Shown here in pieces: positions 23,040 to 34,167 of a DNA stretch of 64,000 nt; position 1 is the first letter of the stretch, and the number at the start of each line of letters is the position of its first letter. Below the pieces are notes generated by a model. That model searched no databases, was not told where the DNA came from, and saw only the letters and a list, made by a program, of their open reading frames with translations. Made by a program: the position numbers and the translations under genes. Origin of the DNA: Ophiocordyceps camponoti-saundersi (nom. inval.) (Eukaryota; Ascomycota; Sordariomycetes; Hypocreales; Ophiocordycipitaceae); the NCBI GenBank assembly GCA_003339415.1, contig PDHQ01000085.1, positions 1-64,000 on the forward strand. Reading direction: 5' to 3'.

Positions 23040-25070
23040 AAATAAACCTTTATTTACGAGGAAAACGCCTAAGAACCTAGAGAGCCGTACCGTCGCTATA
23101 ATAGAGTTATATAAAGAAGGATTTTATAAGATAATTAAATCTACCTTAACCGCGCTTTCTATACTATATAAACGCCTTTAGGGACGAATTCGAGGGTATT
23201 ATACGTATCCTATTTCTTAGAATAGTAGGAATAGGTCTTATTTAACCCGAGAAGAAGAGAAAGCTATATTTTATTAGGTATATTACTATATTACTTAAGG
23301 ATATTATATTTAAGGTCGGGCTATTAGGAATTATATAAATACGATCTTTTAAGCTAAAAAATAATTAGGAAATATATTTTATAAATAGGCTAAATAATTT
23401 ATTTAATATTAGAAAAGATATTTCTATTATCGTAAGGCTATAATTTAAGATATAAAGCGGAAAGCTATCCTTAATAAAGCACGGGTTAAAGCTTTTTTCT
23501 AGGGGTTCTCGTAATATTTTTAGTATAATAATATTTAATAGGAAAATATATAGAATTTCGATAAAACTAGCTTTATAGTAAGATATCTTTAAAAAGGGAT
23601 ATTTATCTAAACCTTTAATAAGATCGAGTAGCCTATTCTAAGCGATATTTATAATACTATCTTTATTATAGCTATTAAGGTAATATCGGCTTAAGGGAAG
23701 GTTATCCTTTCCTTTATTATCCTCCCTAAGGTTTAGATTCCCGTTAAATAGGTTAAAAACGATCTTAATAGAAAAACTATCCTAGTAATAAGCTAAAAAG
23801 GCTATATTAACGATATTATCGCGCTTAAATAGCTTTAATATTTTAAAGAATATATAAAACCTTTAAATCCGATAGAAAAACGCGTTCTTTTAATAGATAG
23901 CTATAAAAGCTACTTTATAGAAAAATTCGTATATTTCTACGATAATTACGATATTATTCTCTTCCCTTTACCGCCTTATTTAATATATTATCTTTAGCCT
24001 CTTAATATTAAGGTTTTCTAATCTTATAAGTATTAGTATTAGTAGATTCTTTATCGTAAGATATTAAATAGCGCGGCTAACTTCGATAAAATAAATTTCT
24101 TATATTATTTTTAGGAAATAAGGGCTCGAACTTTTAAGAAAGCTACGATCCTATTAGCTTAGGTAGAATATAGCCTTTTTCCTTATAATCCGGCTAAGGT
24201 TTTAGAGAAACTCTAAGATACCCTCTTTTCCTTAATAATAGAGATCGATAAATAAGATCTACCCGGTTATATTAAGGGATTCGATAAGGATAATAGCGAT
24301 AAGGGTAATAGCGGTAAGGATAATAGCGATAATAATAAAATTATTAACAAATAAGATTTTAATTAAGAACTAGCGACGCTAAAAACGCCTCCTACGATCT
24401 ATTAAATTAATTAAAGTAATATTATAATACTAAAGCTTAGCTTACCGCTAATTTAGCGATATTATAACTATATTAAGCTTCGTATAAATATCTCGATTAA
24501 ATCGAATATATCGATTATACCGTTAGTAATATAAGCTTATAAGAAAATATATAAAGTTAGTATAATTTTAGCTATTAACGGTATTATAGCTATAAAAAAA
24601 ATATATTATATTAAGGAGAAATAAATTAAACGTATAATATTTAACGAAGAGATATAAATTATAAGGAAATTCGAGCTATTAAGCGTCTATAATACGAGGA
24701 TTCGGGTAGCTAAAGATAAATTTAATAAGCGGGCGGTATAAGAAGATAAAGATCGCCGAATTTAATATAAAGCTATACGTAATAAAGGCGCCTTTATAAA
24801 GTATTAGCTTCGTAAAGTTCGATTAATCGTAAGAAATAATATTAATAAGGAGCGTAAGTTACCCTAAGGATTATCGAAGAAGCTAAGAAGAAAGCTATTT
24901 AGTAATATAAGTAAGTTATATAATAGATATAAGGTTTTTCGTAAGATAAGGTATCGTAAGGTATTCGCGGATAGCCCCTTATTTTAGCTAAAGGATTATA
25001 ATAATAATCTTATATTTAAAGGAGTTAAATATCTTCTATAAGAATTATAGGATTAAGATACTAATCGCCG
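23040..25070 (+). pseudogene. pogo/Fot1 DDE transposase relic
   Basis: Reading through RIP stops gives the family blocks in order. There is an 'EEEKA' helix-turn-helix (CENP-B/Tc5-like) region near 23250-23330 and an 'ARVKAFF' stretch near 23490. A catalytic-domain segment follows near 23880-24010: 'RVLLIDSYKSY' in place of the usual 'LIDGHGSH', then 'IILFPLPP' and a 'QPLN'-like block with its first codon now a stop. A 'YNPAKVLEKL' block typical of the end of Fot1 proteins lies near 24190. The order is that of Fot1/pogo transposases. Repeated Asp-Asn-Ser codons occur at 24285-24345. The reading is broken by many TAA/TAG codons. Confidence 0.85.
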
Positions 25071-25140
25071 GGCGCTAGCTTTTAAAGTTAACGGCTTAAT
25101 CGTAAAGGAAGATAATAGTAAGGTTACTTAAGAGAGGTAT

Positions 25141-25257
25141 CGCGAGAGGTATCGAGAGAGCGGCGGCGGTAAGTATCGAGAGAGCGGTATCGAGAGAGGT
25201 ATCGCGAGAGCGGCGGCGGTAGGCATCGAGAGAGGTATCGCGAGAGCGGCGGCAGGT
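25141..25257. repeat. GC-rich degenerate tandem repeat inside the transposon
   Basis: Units of the type GGTATCG(C/A)GAGAG, alternating with CGGCGGCGGT, repeat about nine times. They stand out as GC-rich in an AT-rich element because they contain few CpA/TpG targets for RIP. Confidence 0.8.
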
Positions 25258-25287
25258 ATAGCAAATTAAGCTAAATAAGGTATCTTT

Positions 25288-25385
25288 AAGCCTCTTTAAG
25301 GCACGGTAAAGAGGGCTAAATAAGCCCTCTTTAAGCCTTTTTAAGGTATAATAAAGAGGGCTAAATAAGCCCTATTTTAAGCTAT
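25288..25385. repeat. short direct repeats at the transposon 3' side
   Basis: AAAGAGGGCTAAATAAGCCCT occurs twice (about 25309 and 25350). Each copy contains the near-palindrome AGGGCTAAATAAGCCCT, so each can also form a hairpin. Confidence 0.7.
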
Positions 25386-25478
25386 TCCTATAGCTAGGCT
25401 ATAGAGGGTATTATAATATAAGGGTTTAGCTAAGGGGGGCCTTAGTAGAGAATTTAATATATCTAAATAGAAAATTAA

Positions 25479-25624
25479 GTATATCTCTCCCCTAGTAAAT
25501 TAGGTGGGCTGCTATATATACTATTTTTTCCGAGTTAAAGGTCCTTTTCCTAGTCATTGACCCCCCCTTCTCCCTGGAGCTTGAGAAAGGTCGAGAAGGG
25601 GGGTCGCTTTTGAGACCCCCCTAG
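25479..25624 (-). repeat. right terminal inverted repeat
   Basis: Reverse-complement partner of 22672-22817, ending GACCCCCCTAG and followed by TA. Confidence 0.93.
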
Positions 25625-25743
25625 TAGGCCTCCACGGCCCAGTCTATCGAGGCGTTCGACCCCCGCCAGTAATCGAGCAAGCGGCATCAGATGCTCAAGT
25701 AAATGAGGGGGAGATAAACAGAAAAACTAAAAAAAAAGGCCCG

Positions 25744-27989
25744 CTACCCCATGCGACGCCGCTTGCTGTCTCGATTGGGGCTGGCAAAACCCCCGAGGTC
25801 CTCGTCACGTTGGATCTCCTCGGTCCCGCTCGGGCTCGGGAGGTCCCGGCCGAGGTCGGGCTTGACCACCCCGTTCGTCGACGGAACAAGCGGGTCGCCA
25901 AGTGCCGACGTGTCGATGTTAAAGTTAAAGTCGTTGCCGTCCGCGTTGAAGTTGGTGTCGTGCAGGAAGGCGTCGCTGTCGAAGTACTGTTCCAGGTCGA
26001 CGTGGGGCGGCTCGAAAAAGGTCTCGCCCACGCCGGGGATGTGCCCTGACGGGCTCAAGGGGCCGAGCATCTCGCTGAGCTCGTGTATCTTTGCGTCCTG
26101 CTCGCGCTGGAGTTGCTGAAGCTGATCCAGATCGACCCGGTTCGAGTTGATCTGCTGCAGGGAGGGTGGCACCATGGTGGGAGAGCGCATGATGGGCGAC
26201 AGGGATGGCGGCGGCACCATACCGTCGGCCGGCGAAGGCGGCGCCTGCTGCGGCGCAACACCGCCCGAAGAGGGCTTGACGTTCGCCATTGTAGGGCCGG
26301 AGTTTGCGGACGGCGCCTGTTTCGACATTAAATCGACAAGGCTATTCCGCTGGTCTCTGTTCAGGCCGCCCGTCGCGTTCGCCACCATTTCGGCGGCCGC
26401 CGTTCCGGGCAGCGTCACGCTTGGAGAGTTGGTGGCATTATGGTCGTTGATTATTTTCATCATCCGCTCCTGGGGGTTCGTCTCGAGCTCCTGCCGGAGC
26501 CTTGGTGAGGCGTCAGCGCTATCCAGAAGCTCGGTGACATGACCCATCTCGGGGTTGTGTGTAGCCAGAGGGTGATACTGTGCCGTCTGGTTGGACGCCG
26601 GCCTGGGGGTCTCGGTCCGACTGGGGATGGGTGGGAGCAGGCCACGGGCTCTCTTAACCGTGCCGCCGAGCGAAGTCGTCGAGTCTACCTGTGATTGAAC
26701 CAGATCTCCCAAGTCGAAAACGCTTCCTTGATGCGACGACTGGTTGCTCTGCCCGGTAGTCATCAGGCTGGAGATGATATCTCCAACGTTCTGATTGCTG
26801 CCGTCTTCCAGTGTCTTGCGAAAGACGTTTGCGAGAAAGTTAAGAATAGCGTTAATTGAATTTTGATGCCGGTCATGTTGGCTCTGAAAAACAAGGGCTT
26901 GATTGTACAGCTCGTTGTTATTTCGTTGAAGCTGATTGATGGCGCCGAGTATCATCTTTTGCTGTTCGCGCATCCTCGATAGTTCCTCTCTGATTAGCGT
27001 CATGTCCTTCTTATGCAACGGTTGCGTCTCAGCAACCGGCGGCGGGCGTCCGACAGAGACATTGGCGTTGCCCAGAACCTGGGCAGTCGCATCCTCGTGT
27101 CCATTGTCCTCGTCGCTTTCGCCGTCTCCCTCAGTCTGCTTTCCGCCCTTTTTGGACTTGCTTCCGCCCTTGGGCTTATTGATAAGCCAGAGCAGATTGG
27201 GATGTCCGCGGCGGAAGAAAGGGTTGTGGTACTCGCTCGGGCTCTTGTTCTTACGCTCGCTAGCCCGCATCGAGTTGTCGGACAAGCCCACGCGTTTGTG
27301 GAAGCCGTACATATTCAGCTGTCGCACGAAGGAGGCGTAGTTATTGTGTTTGAAGAGTTCGGGTATCAAAGTCTTGGCAAACTCGTCCTCATCTAAGACG
27401 ATGAAAGAGTCACCGTTCTCAGACCATCGAATCAAGTCCTCGTTCTTTCGCTCCTCGAGAAAGCTAGGACGCCTCAGTTAGGTTCCCGTAACCGCGGATC
27501 TTTGGCTCACCTGCTAAGCTTTTGCACAAACGGAGGAATCTGTTTCCGCTTATGCTGAGCATCGCGTTTGACTTTCTGAGCCATCTCCTCCAGAACCTCT
27601 ACATTTTCCTGCTCCGCCACGCCCTCCCCGGCATTATTCTGCTGAAGAAGCGCATTGCCGTCGTCGCCAAAGCCGGTCCACGGCTCGACCGCGGTCTCGT
27701 AGCCGGGCTGCGGATTAGTCGCCACCAACGCCTGGTTTTGTGGCCGGCGCGCGAGAGTAGTGGACGTCGGGGGGCCAGGCGAAGACTGTTGCTGCGCAGG
27801 CAAAAGGCCAAATTGACTTTGATGGCCCGAGCCTGGTATCAACTCGGAGCCCTCCCCTGTGCCATTCCATCGCATCAGCGGCTCTGCCACGCCGTTCTCG
27901 ACCATGTATTGTTGCGGGGTGCACGGGGAAATTGGGACGACGGGCGATGCTCCTGGCGCCGCTCGCTTTCTTGGGTTCGTAGCCGACAT
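25744..27989 (-). CDS. HSF1: heat-shock transcription factor (HSF1 type)
   Basis: Trimeric activator of heat-shock and other stress genes through GAA/TTC elements. Exons 27989-27511 and 27463-25744 join over a 47-bp intron (GTGAGC..CCTAG) to give 732 residues. The intron splits the DNA-binding domain, restoring 'VQKLSSFLEE' at the join. The DNA-binding domain is at about residues 152-256, with recognition-helix region 'HNNYASFVRQLNMYGFHK'. The heptad-repeat trimerisation coiled coil is at about 311-374 ('LIREELSRMREQQKMILGAI'). The C-terminal half is Ser/Pro/Gln-rich and probably activating. The end is basic (SKRRRMG). The ATG at 27989 was chosen because it opens an N-terminal extension usual for fungal HSF1; the frame remains open further upstream. 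The pogo element ends 119 bp from the stop codon. Confidence 0.95.
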
Positions 27990-28811
27990 GGAGAAACCAT
28001 GCGGCGCGGCGGGCCGAGGACAGCGGGAGAAGGGGAGAACCAGGAAGGACGATCGCGGAAATTTTTTGACGGATAGTGGCGTGAGGAATCTGATGTGACG
28101 TCCTCGACGATGCTGAAATCGTACGACGAGAAGCGTATGCCCCGAAGCCACCGAACCAAATGGCTCACCGGTGGCTCGGTATCGCTAACTCGGGCGACGC
28201 GGCGCCGACTCGGTGTGAGGCGCAAACGCCCACCTGGCTGAGCCGAGGTCTTTGTTTAGAAGGGCTTCCGAAGGTGGCGCGAGGCGATGAGTCTTCACAA
28301 TCGGCAGCGCGAGGCTCGGACGGACGGGAGGAGCGAAGGCTAGTGCTAGAAGGTAGCCGCTGTAGGTCGACGGCGCTGTTCGGGCCGAAGATGATTGCGG
28401 TCCAGAACTATTGTTTTCTTGACTCGATCGTGACTAGAAGGTTGAGAGCTTCCTGCTCCTCTTCAGGACGTGACGCCGCAAGGCAAGGGTTTGTCGAAGC
28501 TGAATTGTTCAGCCAAGACGTCAAAAGTCGATGTACGAATACGAATACATGCGACGTGAAACACGGGGAGAGGGAAAGGGGGGGTGGGAAGGAGATCGTC
28601 CAATCACGTGGTGATATGCGTTTTTTGCACTGTACCTACCCGTTAAGGTATCGACGCTCACTGGACAGTGGACGGACAGACTCTGACAGATCTCACGTAA
28701 GGTGGCATCTTGTGCTTCCCTCGGCTTACAACGCCCTTTTCCATCTCTTAACTTCGAAGCAGGAAATCATCGCCTAATGAAATCCCCGCGCACCATCATG
28801 TTGAGCCTTCC
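27990..28811. other. intergenic, promoter side of HSF1
   Basis: No gene supported. The plus-strand frame at 28160-28777 shows no domain. It holds the 5' region of HSF1 and the 3' region of CWC27. I saw no clear GAA-nn-TTC-nn-GAA heat-shock element. Confidence 0.55.
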
Positions 28812-30419
28812 TCACTTCGCGCCTCGCCCCGCAAGCGATGCGGCCCGTGCCAATTGCGCGTTGCGCGCCTGATCTCGGGCCTGATCCCATGCACGGCCGG
28901 TACCTTCAGTTCGCGCCTCTCGCTCCGTTCGCTTCTGCTCTTTCAGCGTCCGCGCCTTTTCCCGTGGGTCGATAACGATCAGGTCCTCCTCTGCCTTCTT
29001 CCGCGTCGTCAGGTCTTTACCCAATCTGTCAGCCGCAAAGGAGAGGGAATGCGACATCCACCCCTCGTCGTCGCTGTCTTCCTTTTTCTGATTGTCCCAT
29101 GCCGTACAGCTCTGACAGTCGGCGATGAAGTGCAATTCGCACAGCTCAGCCTCAGCGCTGCCGCCCACAGTCTTTGAGCCGTCACTGTTTCCGTCCCCGA
29201 CGTCCGGAGATGGGTTTGATACCTTTTCAGGCGGCGCCTTGTCGAGCCGCGCCTGAAAAGCCTTGAGCATGCGAAGAGCACTTCCATCGTCGTTGCTCGC
29301 CGCACCATTACCCCCCGCCTTCCTTTTGCGACCTCGTATTGACGTCTCAGGTATCATCGACTCAAGGGCAGACACTTTTTTGGGCTTCTCCGGTTGCTCT
29401 GTGTGAGTTGTCCGTCGCATTGATGCCTTGAGTGCCGCCATCTCCTCCTGAGCCTTTTGAAGCGCACTTTTCCGTGGGACAGGCGACCTCGGCGGTGATG
29501 GTGATGGTAATGGCGAAGATTCTTTCGTCACCAGTGTCTTTCCGCCTTCGTCTGTGAAGGTTTTTGCGCCAGTATTGGCTGCCGTACTGCTGTGACGAGT
29601 TTTTGTTGGTTGTGTCCGCCGCGCATTTCCATCTACTTCGTTTTCTTCGACAGCAACGAGCCTCGTATCAAACTTGGTCTTTTTAAACGCCAGGCTTTCC
29701 TCACCGTCCTCGTCATCACCAAAACTGAGAAGCTGCTTTCCCCCCTTCCTTTTCGCTTTCTTGTCACTCGCCGAGGAAAGCTTGGGTAATACTTTAGCGA
29801 CTCTCGATCGCTTCACCATGTTTTCGAAAGGGTTCACCAGTATTTCAATCTTGTCGATCCTTATAGGGTATAGGGGCCTCTCCGATCCATCTTCCAATTC
29901 AGACTCGCCGATCTTGGCTAAGTTGTAGATGGTGTCGCCGGCAATTCTCCCGAACAGCGTATTCTTCCCGGTGAGCTCTTCAGCCTTGTCGAGGGTAAAG
30001 AAAAATTGGCTGCCGTTCGTGTCAGGCCGGCTCTCATTGGCCATTCCCAGCAGACCGCGACGGTTGAATTTGAGGCGCGAGTGAAACTCGTCCTTGAAAT
30101 TGACACCCGTCGTCCCAGCGTTCTTGCCGCGCCGTTGATCCATGGGCCAGGCGTCGAGATCGCCACCGAAAGCGCCGCCATCGTAAATGCATTCGCCTCC
30201 GTGGCCAGAACCGGTAGGGTCACCGCCCTGAAGGATAAAGCCCGGCACGAGCCTGTGGAAGACGGTACCATCGTAGTAGCCGTCGAGGCTGAGCTGGAGG
30301 AAGTTGCGGCAGGCCAAGGGTGTCTGCTTCGCGAAGAGCTCCACCTGCAGCTCGCCCAGCGATGTGTGGATCACAACTGATGCTGTCGGTTGCGGCTCGA
30401 GGTTGTAAGAGGCCGACAT
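28812..30419 (-). CDS. CWC27: spliceosomal peptidyl-prolyl isomerase CWC27
   Basis: Cyclophilin-domain protein of the Cdc5/Prp19-associated spliceosome. It is a single exon of 535 residues starting at ATG 30419. The cyclophilin domain spans about residues 14-205: 'VIHTSLGELQVELFAKQTPL', 'FHRLVPGFILQGGDPTGSG', 'FKDEFHSRLKFNRRGLLGMA' and 'NGSQFFFTLDKAEELTGKN'. In place of the isomerase tryptophan is the Glu of 'AEELTGKN', as in other CWC27 proteins, which are poor isomerases. An insertion of about 25 residues follows 'GGECIYDGG'. The C-terminal half is charged and low in complexity, with Lys/Arg/Glu helices at the end, as expected for a spliceosome scaffold segment. It is the second cyclophilin gene in the window. 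Confidence 0.95.
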   Translation of the reverse strand: MSASYNLEPQPTASVVIHTSLGELQVELFAKQTPLACRNFLQLSLDGYYDGTVFHRLVPGFILQGGDPTGSGHGGECIYDGGAFGGDLDAWPMDQRRGKNAGTTGVNFKDEFHSRLKFNRRGLLGMANESRPDTNGSQFFFTLDKAEELTGKNTLFGRIAGDTIYNLAKIGESELEDGSERPLYPIRIDKIEILVNPFENMVKRSRVAKVLPKLSSASDKKAKRKGGKQLLSFGDDEDGEESLAFKKTKFDTRLVAVEENEVDGNARRTQPTKTRHSSTAANTGAKTFTDEGGKTLVTKESSPLPSPSPPRSPVPRKSALQKAQEEMAALKASMRRTTHTEQPEKPKKVSALESMIPETSIRGRKRKAGGNGAASNDDGSALRMLKAFQARLDKAPPEKVSNPSPDVGDGNSDGSKTVGGSAEAELCELHFIADCQSCTAWDNQKKEDSDDEGWMSHSLSFAADRLGKDLTTRKKAEEDLIVIDPREKARTLKEQKRTEREARTEGTGRAWDQARDQARNAQLARAASLAGRGAK

Positions 30420-31127
30420 ACCGGGCTGCGCGACTCTCTCGGGTAGTGTTGAAGATCGAACAATGTTGATTCTTGGAGTGACGTTGGAAGATAACCCGAG
30501 TGCAGCAGGCGCTACTGCTGGTGGGTAGGAGCGGGTCTAGACTTCTTCTTATCGATAGACGCCTTGTGCATGTGCCACGTACTGATGCACACGTGACGTG
30601 GCATTGATTGTGGAACAGCCCAACGATAGTTGCTACGAGGAGCCTCACTGTTTCGCCACAGACCGTGAAAGCTACCTTGCTCACCCAAGCAAAGCCTGGA
30701 TGGGACACTGTTTAATCGTTGTGTATATCCTGGGGTAATGTCCTACTTAGTTCATCTTGGTATTCGGATCCAGCTAAGCATGTACCTACGGATATATGTA
30801 CATATGCACGTACGTATGCACGAAGACCTACTTGGGTCTTCCTCCGTGTTAACGAGAAACCTATCGCCTACCAAGGGGGCGCAAGGCAGGGTCGCCCCTT
30901 GCATTCATCTCCACACAGTTTAGTATACAAGGCACGACTAATCCGTAATCTTTCGTGTCGCCTCGTGGTGGATTGACACACAATGTAGGTGACGTAGGTG
31001 GTTAGCCAGCCGATAACCTTGGGGCATTAGAGTGTAGGTAACGTCCCTCATAGGACGCACAAGGTTTCAATCTGCTCCTCGTTGCTCACTTTACATTTGC
31101 ATAATTCGTATACCACAGCCCGTCTCC
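30420..31127. other. intergenic
   Basis: No gene seen. It includes the CWC27 promoter side and the aldehyde dehydrogenase 3' side. TACGGAT occurs near 30788. Short plus-strand frames at 30719-30976 are not credible. Confidence 0.6.
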
Positions 31128-32795
31128 TTAGCCGAACAAGGCGCCCCCCAGGCGGATAGCGACAGTCTTGGTCTCGGTGTAGTTTGCCAGTGCCTCCTCC
31201 CCGAGTTCTCGGCCTATGCCGCTCTCCTTGAATCCTCCGAAGCAGGCTTGGTGGTTGAGGAGATTGTAACCTGTACTCCATGTTAGGCGCACTGCATCAT
31301 GGGGACAGGCAGCTGCAGGCTGCTGAAACTTACAGTTGACCCAGACTGTGCCGGCTTTCAGGGCGTTGCTGACTCTCAAGGCCGTGTTAAGATCGGTGGT
31401 GTGAAGGGCGGCGGCCAGGCCGTAGGTTGTGTCATTTCCGAGCTTGATGGCTTCCTCTTCGGTCTTGAATCTGCCGATGGCACAGACGGGCCCGAAAATC
31501 TCCTCGCGCATAATCTTCATGTCGGAGCGTACGTTTGAGAAGATGGTCGGTTGAATGAAGTAGCCCTTGTCGCCATGGCGTTCTCCTCCAATCTCAACCG
31601 TAGCACCGTCATCTTTGCCAGACTTGATATAACCCATGATGCGGTCATACTGGAGCTGGCTGACTTGAGGCCCCTGGAACGTTTTTTCGTCAAAGGGGTC
31701 GCCGACCTGATTCTTCTTGGCGCGCTGCTTGAAGGCTTCTAGAAACTTGTCATAGATGCCGTCTTGGACGAAGATGCGGGTGCCGGCGCAGCAGCACTGG
31801 CCATGGTTGAAATAGATGCCGAAATTGACCCATGAGATGGCTTGCTCGATATCGGCATCATTGAAGACGATGTTTGGTGATTTGCCGCCCAGTTCAAGCG
31901 TCACCTTTTTCAGGTTGGACGAGGCGGCGGCCTTCATGATGGTGCGGCCTACAACAGTAGAGCCAGTGAAAGCTACCTTGTCGATGTCCATGTGGGACGA
32001 TATGGCAGCACCTGCAACCTTACCGAAACCAGACAGCAGGTTGAAGACGCCGGGCGGGAAGCCGGCCTCCTTGATGAGGTTGGCCATGACCAAGCCCGAC
32101 AAGGGCGTCTGCTCGGCCGTCTTCATGACGACGGTGTTGCCGGTGGCGAGGGCTGGGCCGATTTTCCATGCGAGCATGAGCAAGGGGAAGTTCCAAGGAA
32201 TGATTTGGCCGCAGACACCGAGCTTGAGAAGTAGTCAGCCAAGAGACGAGGCTTCTGAAGGGAGCGTGTTGCTCACAGGCTCCTTGCGGGTGTAGTGGAA
32301 CATTTCGGGAGCGACATCGATGGTCTTGCCGGTAATCTTGTCGGCCCAACCGCCATAGTACCTAATGCATCCGGCGACGGCGTTGACGTCGGCACGCGCC
32401 ATGCTGATAGACTTGCCGTTATCAAGAGACTCGACGGCAGCGAGAAGGTCGGCGTTCTTCTCGACGAGGTCGGCGAGCTTTATAAGCATCTTGCTACGGC
32501 CCTGAGGAGTGACTGCCCGCCATGTCGTCTCGAATGCCTTGCGGGCGGCAGCAACGGCGAGGTCGACATCCTTTTCGGTGGCCTCGCAGACCGAAGTGAT
32601 GACCTCTTCGTTGGAGGGGTTGATGACTTCAAACTTCTTCTTGTCCACACCCTCGACCCATTCGTTGTTGATGAAGCTATGGAAGTGCGGGTCAGCTAGT
32701 GGAGGTGAATGCCGGGGTCAGCGTGCAACATACAGGCCGATGGGCTGCTTATAGGACCCCGTCAAAGGGGTTTTGAGATCGACCGTCAAGGACAT
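31128..32795 (-). CDS. aldehyde dehydrogenase, NAD(P)-dependent (AldA-like)
   Basis: Oxidises aldehydes such as acetaldehyde to acids; length and lack of a targeting peptide suggest the cytosol. Four exons (32795-32734, 32676-32277, 32222-31334, 31270-31128) with introns of 57, 54 and 63 bp give 497 residues, the classic ALDH length. Visible motifs are '[20 protein letters not shown]', the cofactor loop 'FTGSTVVGR', the general-base Glu in 'LELGGKSPN', the catalytic Cys in 'GQCCCAGTR' and 'EIFGPV'. The end '[17 protein letters not shown]' is typical. The start at 32795 ('[13 protein letters not shown]') fits fungal AldA proteins. A longer in-frame start at 32909 lies in a Ser-rich stretch and is probably 5' UTR. 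All three introns restore conserved blocks when removed. Confidence 0.95.
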
Positions 32796-34167
32796 TGTTG
32801 CGGACTGATGGCTAAGAGATGGGTAGGACTGAGAGGATAAGAGAGGGAAGAGGCCAAAGGAGGAGAGATGAGGAGAAGAGAAACGAGGGGAAGAGAGCCG
32901 GCTGTACATATGGCTATGTACGGAGTTATGTATTTCAAAAGCGGGGAACTCGGCCGTCGCGAGTCCGAAGCTACCCCCGTCGAAGGCCGTGCACAGTGCG
33001 GCTAAGAATCAAGTTGGAAGTCAAGTTGGCTATGAGCGCACTCGGAGCGGAGTTTATCGGGATAAACGATGAGCTCGTTCTTTTGATTAGCTTGAAGCGT
33101 CACTCCTCCGAGAAAAAAGGGAAGAAAAGAGCAGAATCAGGCTTCTTCAAGAGGGAGAAAGTCGTCGTCGCCTTCGACCTCAGATGCACATGCACCGACC
33201 TCCAGCACGGACGAAAGGGTCTGTCCGTGTTGGGCAAATCTAGTCTCACGCTGCCCACGCGGCGCTCAGACATTCATGCTGGTGACCTGGTGTGAAACAA
33301 GTGGCAATGGATATGTCTTTAAAATCGGGTAAGCAAATATGTATAATAATCATGCTTTGAGTCATGGCCTGTCATGGTGGAAGATGGCAAAAGTGGCGCG
33401 GACGCGGGCCGAGCCTAGATTACCATTTCCATGCCTGCGAATTGAAATACCTACTATGTTGCTGGATAAGTGTTTCTGATTCTCCTCAGTTGGTACTCGT
33501 GCCTGTATGAACATGCCTGCCTGAGAATATGTACATACATACCTACATACCTACATACGTACACATGTGCAGACGGACTTGTTGACCGCCCTTGAAGGAA
33601 AAGAATCACTTTACTGAATAAAAGAGTCTGAGAAGATTGGTCTGTTGCCTGCAACTAGTACCTACCTATCTGATAGATGCATATGAGCATGTAGAACGAT
33701 GGAGATATTCAAAGTTTCCGCGCGAATACTAGTATGATATGCAACATAAAGAGCTATACATATATCCAGATCTATATGCGCTATCTGGGACCTATCAATA
33801 TCATATAACATATATATGCATATAGCATGCAATTATCAGCACCACAGATGAGTGTATGTATTCGTGGTAGATGTACGGATATATCTCCAGAATAAATACA
33901 GTACACGATATAAATACACACTATCCATTCAGTGGCAGATCGCTACTCTTCCGCCAACAAGCAGCACAGTCCTCTTTCGTGACTCACACACCGTTTCCCT
34001 ATACTGTACATAGCACCTGGAATTTAGGAAAACAAACGCTGCAAAACCCTCCTCCCCACCCACCGACGAATACCTACCTAGAGACTACGTACCGCGCTGC
34101 CGATCATCAACGCGACGCTATTCTTCCCGAACTCTCATCGCGACGCGTCAAGTTCTACCACCTCGTC
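32796..34167. other. intergenic between divergent aldehyde dehydrogenase and DUF7918 genes
   Basis: No gene supported. It contains purine-rich repeats next to the ALDH start (32820-32900), an (ATAC)n/(CTAC)n run at 33530-33560 and TATA-rich stretches at 33750-33830. Confidence 0.6.

Larger units (their letters stand above)
22672..25624 (+). mobile_element. RIP-mutated pogo/Fot1-type DNA transposon
   Basis: A 2953-bp element with terminal inverted repeats of about 146 bp (22672-22817 and 25479-25624) that differ at one base, 22790. TA lies directly outside both ends (22670-22671 and 25625-25626), the target duplication of the Tc1/mariner superfamily. The interior is AT-rich with CpA/TpG almost removed. 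It holds a + strand relic of a pogo/Fot1-type DDE transposase. The outer about 115 bp of each end keep their CA/TG dinucleotides and are therefore not RIP-mutated. Each end can fold into two hairpins. The element cannot make transposase itself. Confidence 0.92.

Noticed and set aside
28160..28777. 205-codon plus-strand frame upstream of HSF1
   Set aside because: No domain or conserved pattern; overlaps the presumed HSF1 5' region.
32819..33295. 158-codon plus-strand frame upstream of the aldehyde dehydrogenase
   Set aside because: Begins in a purine-rich repeat and has no recognisable feature.
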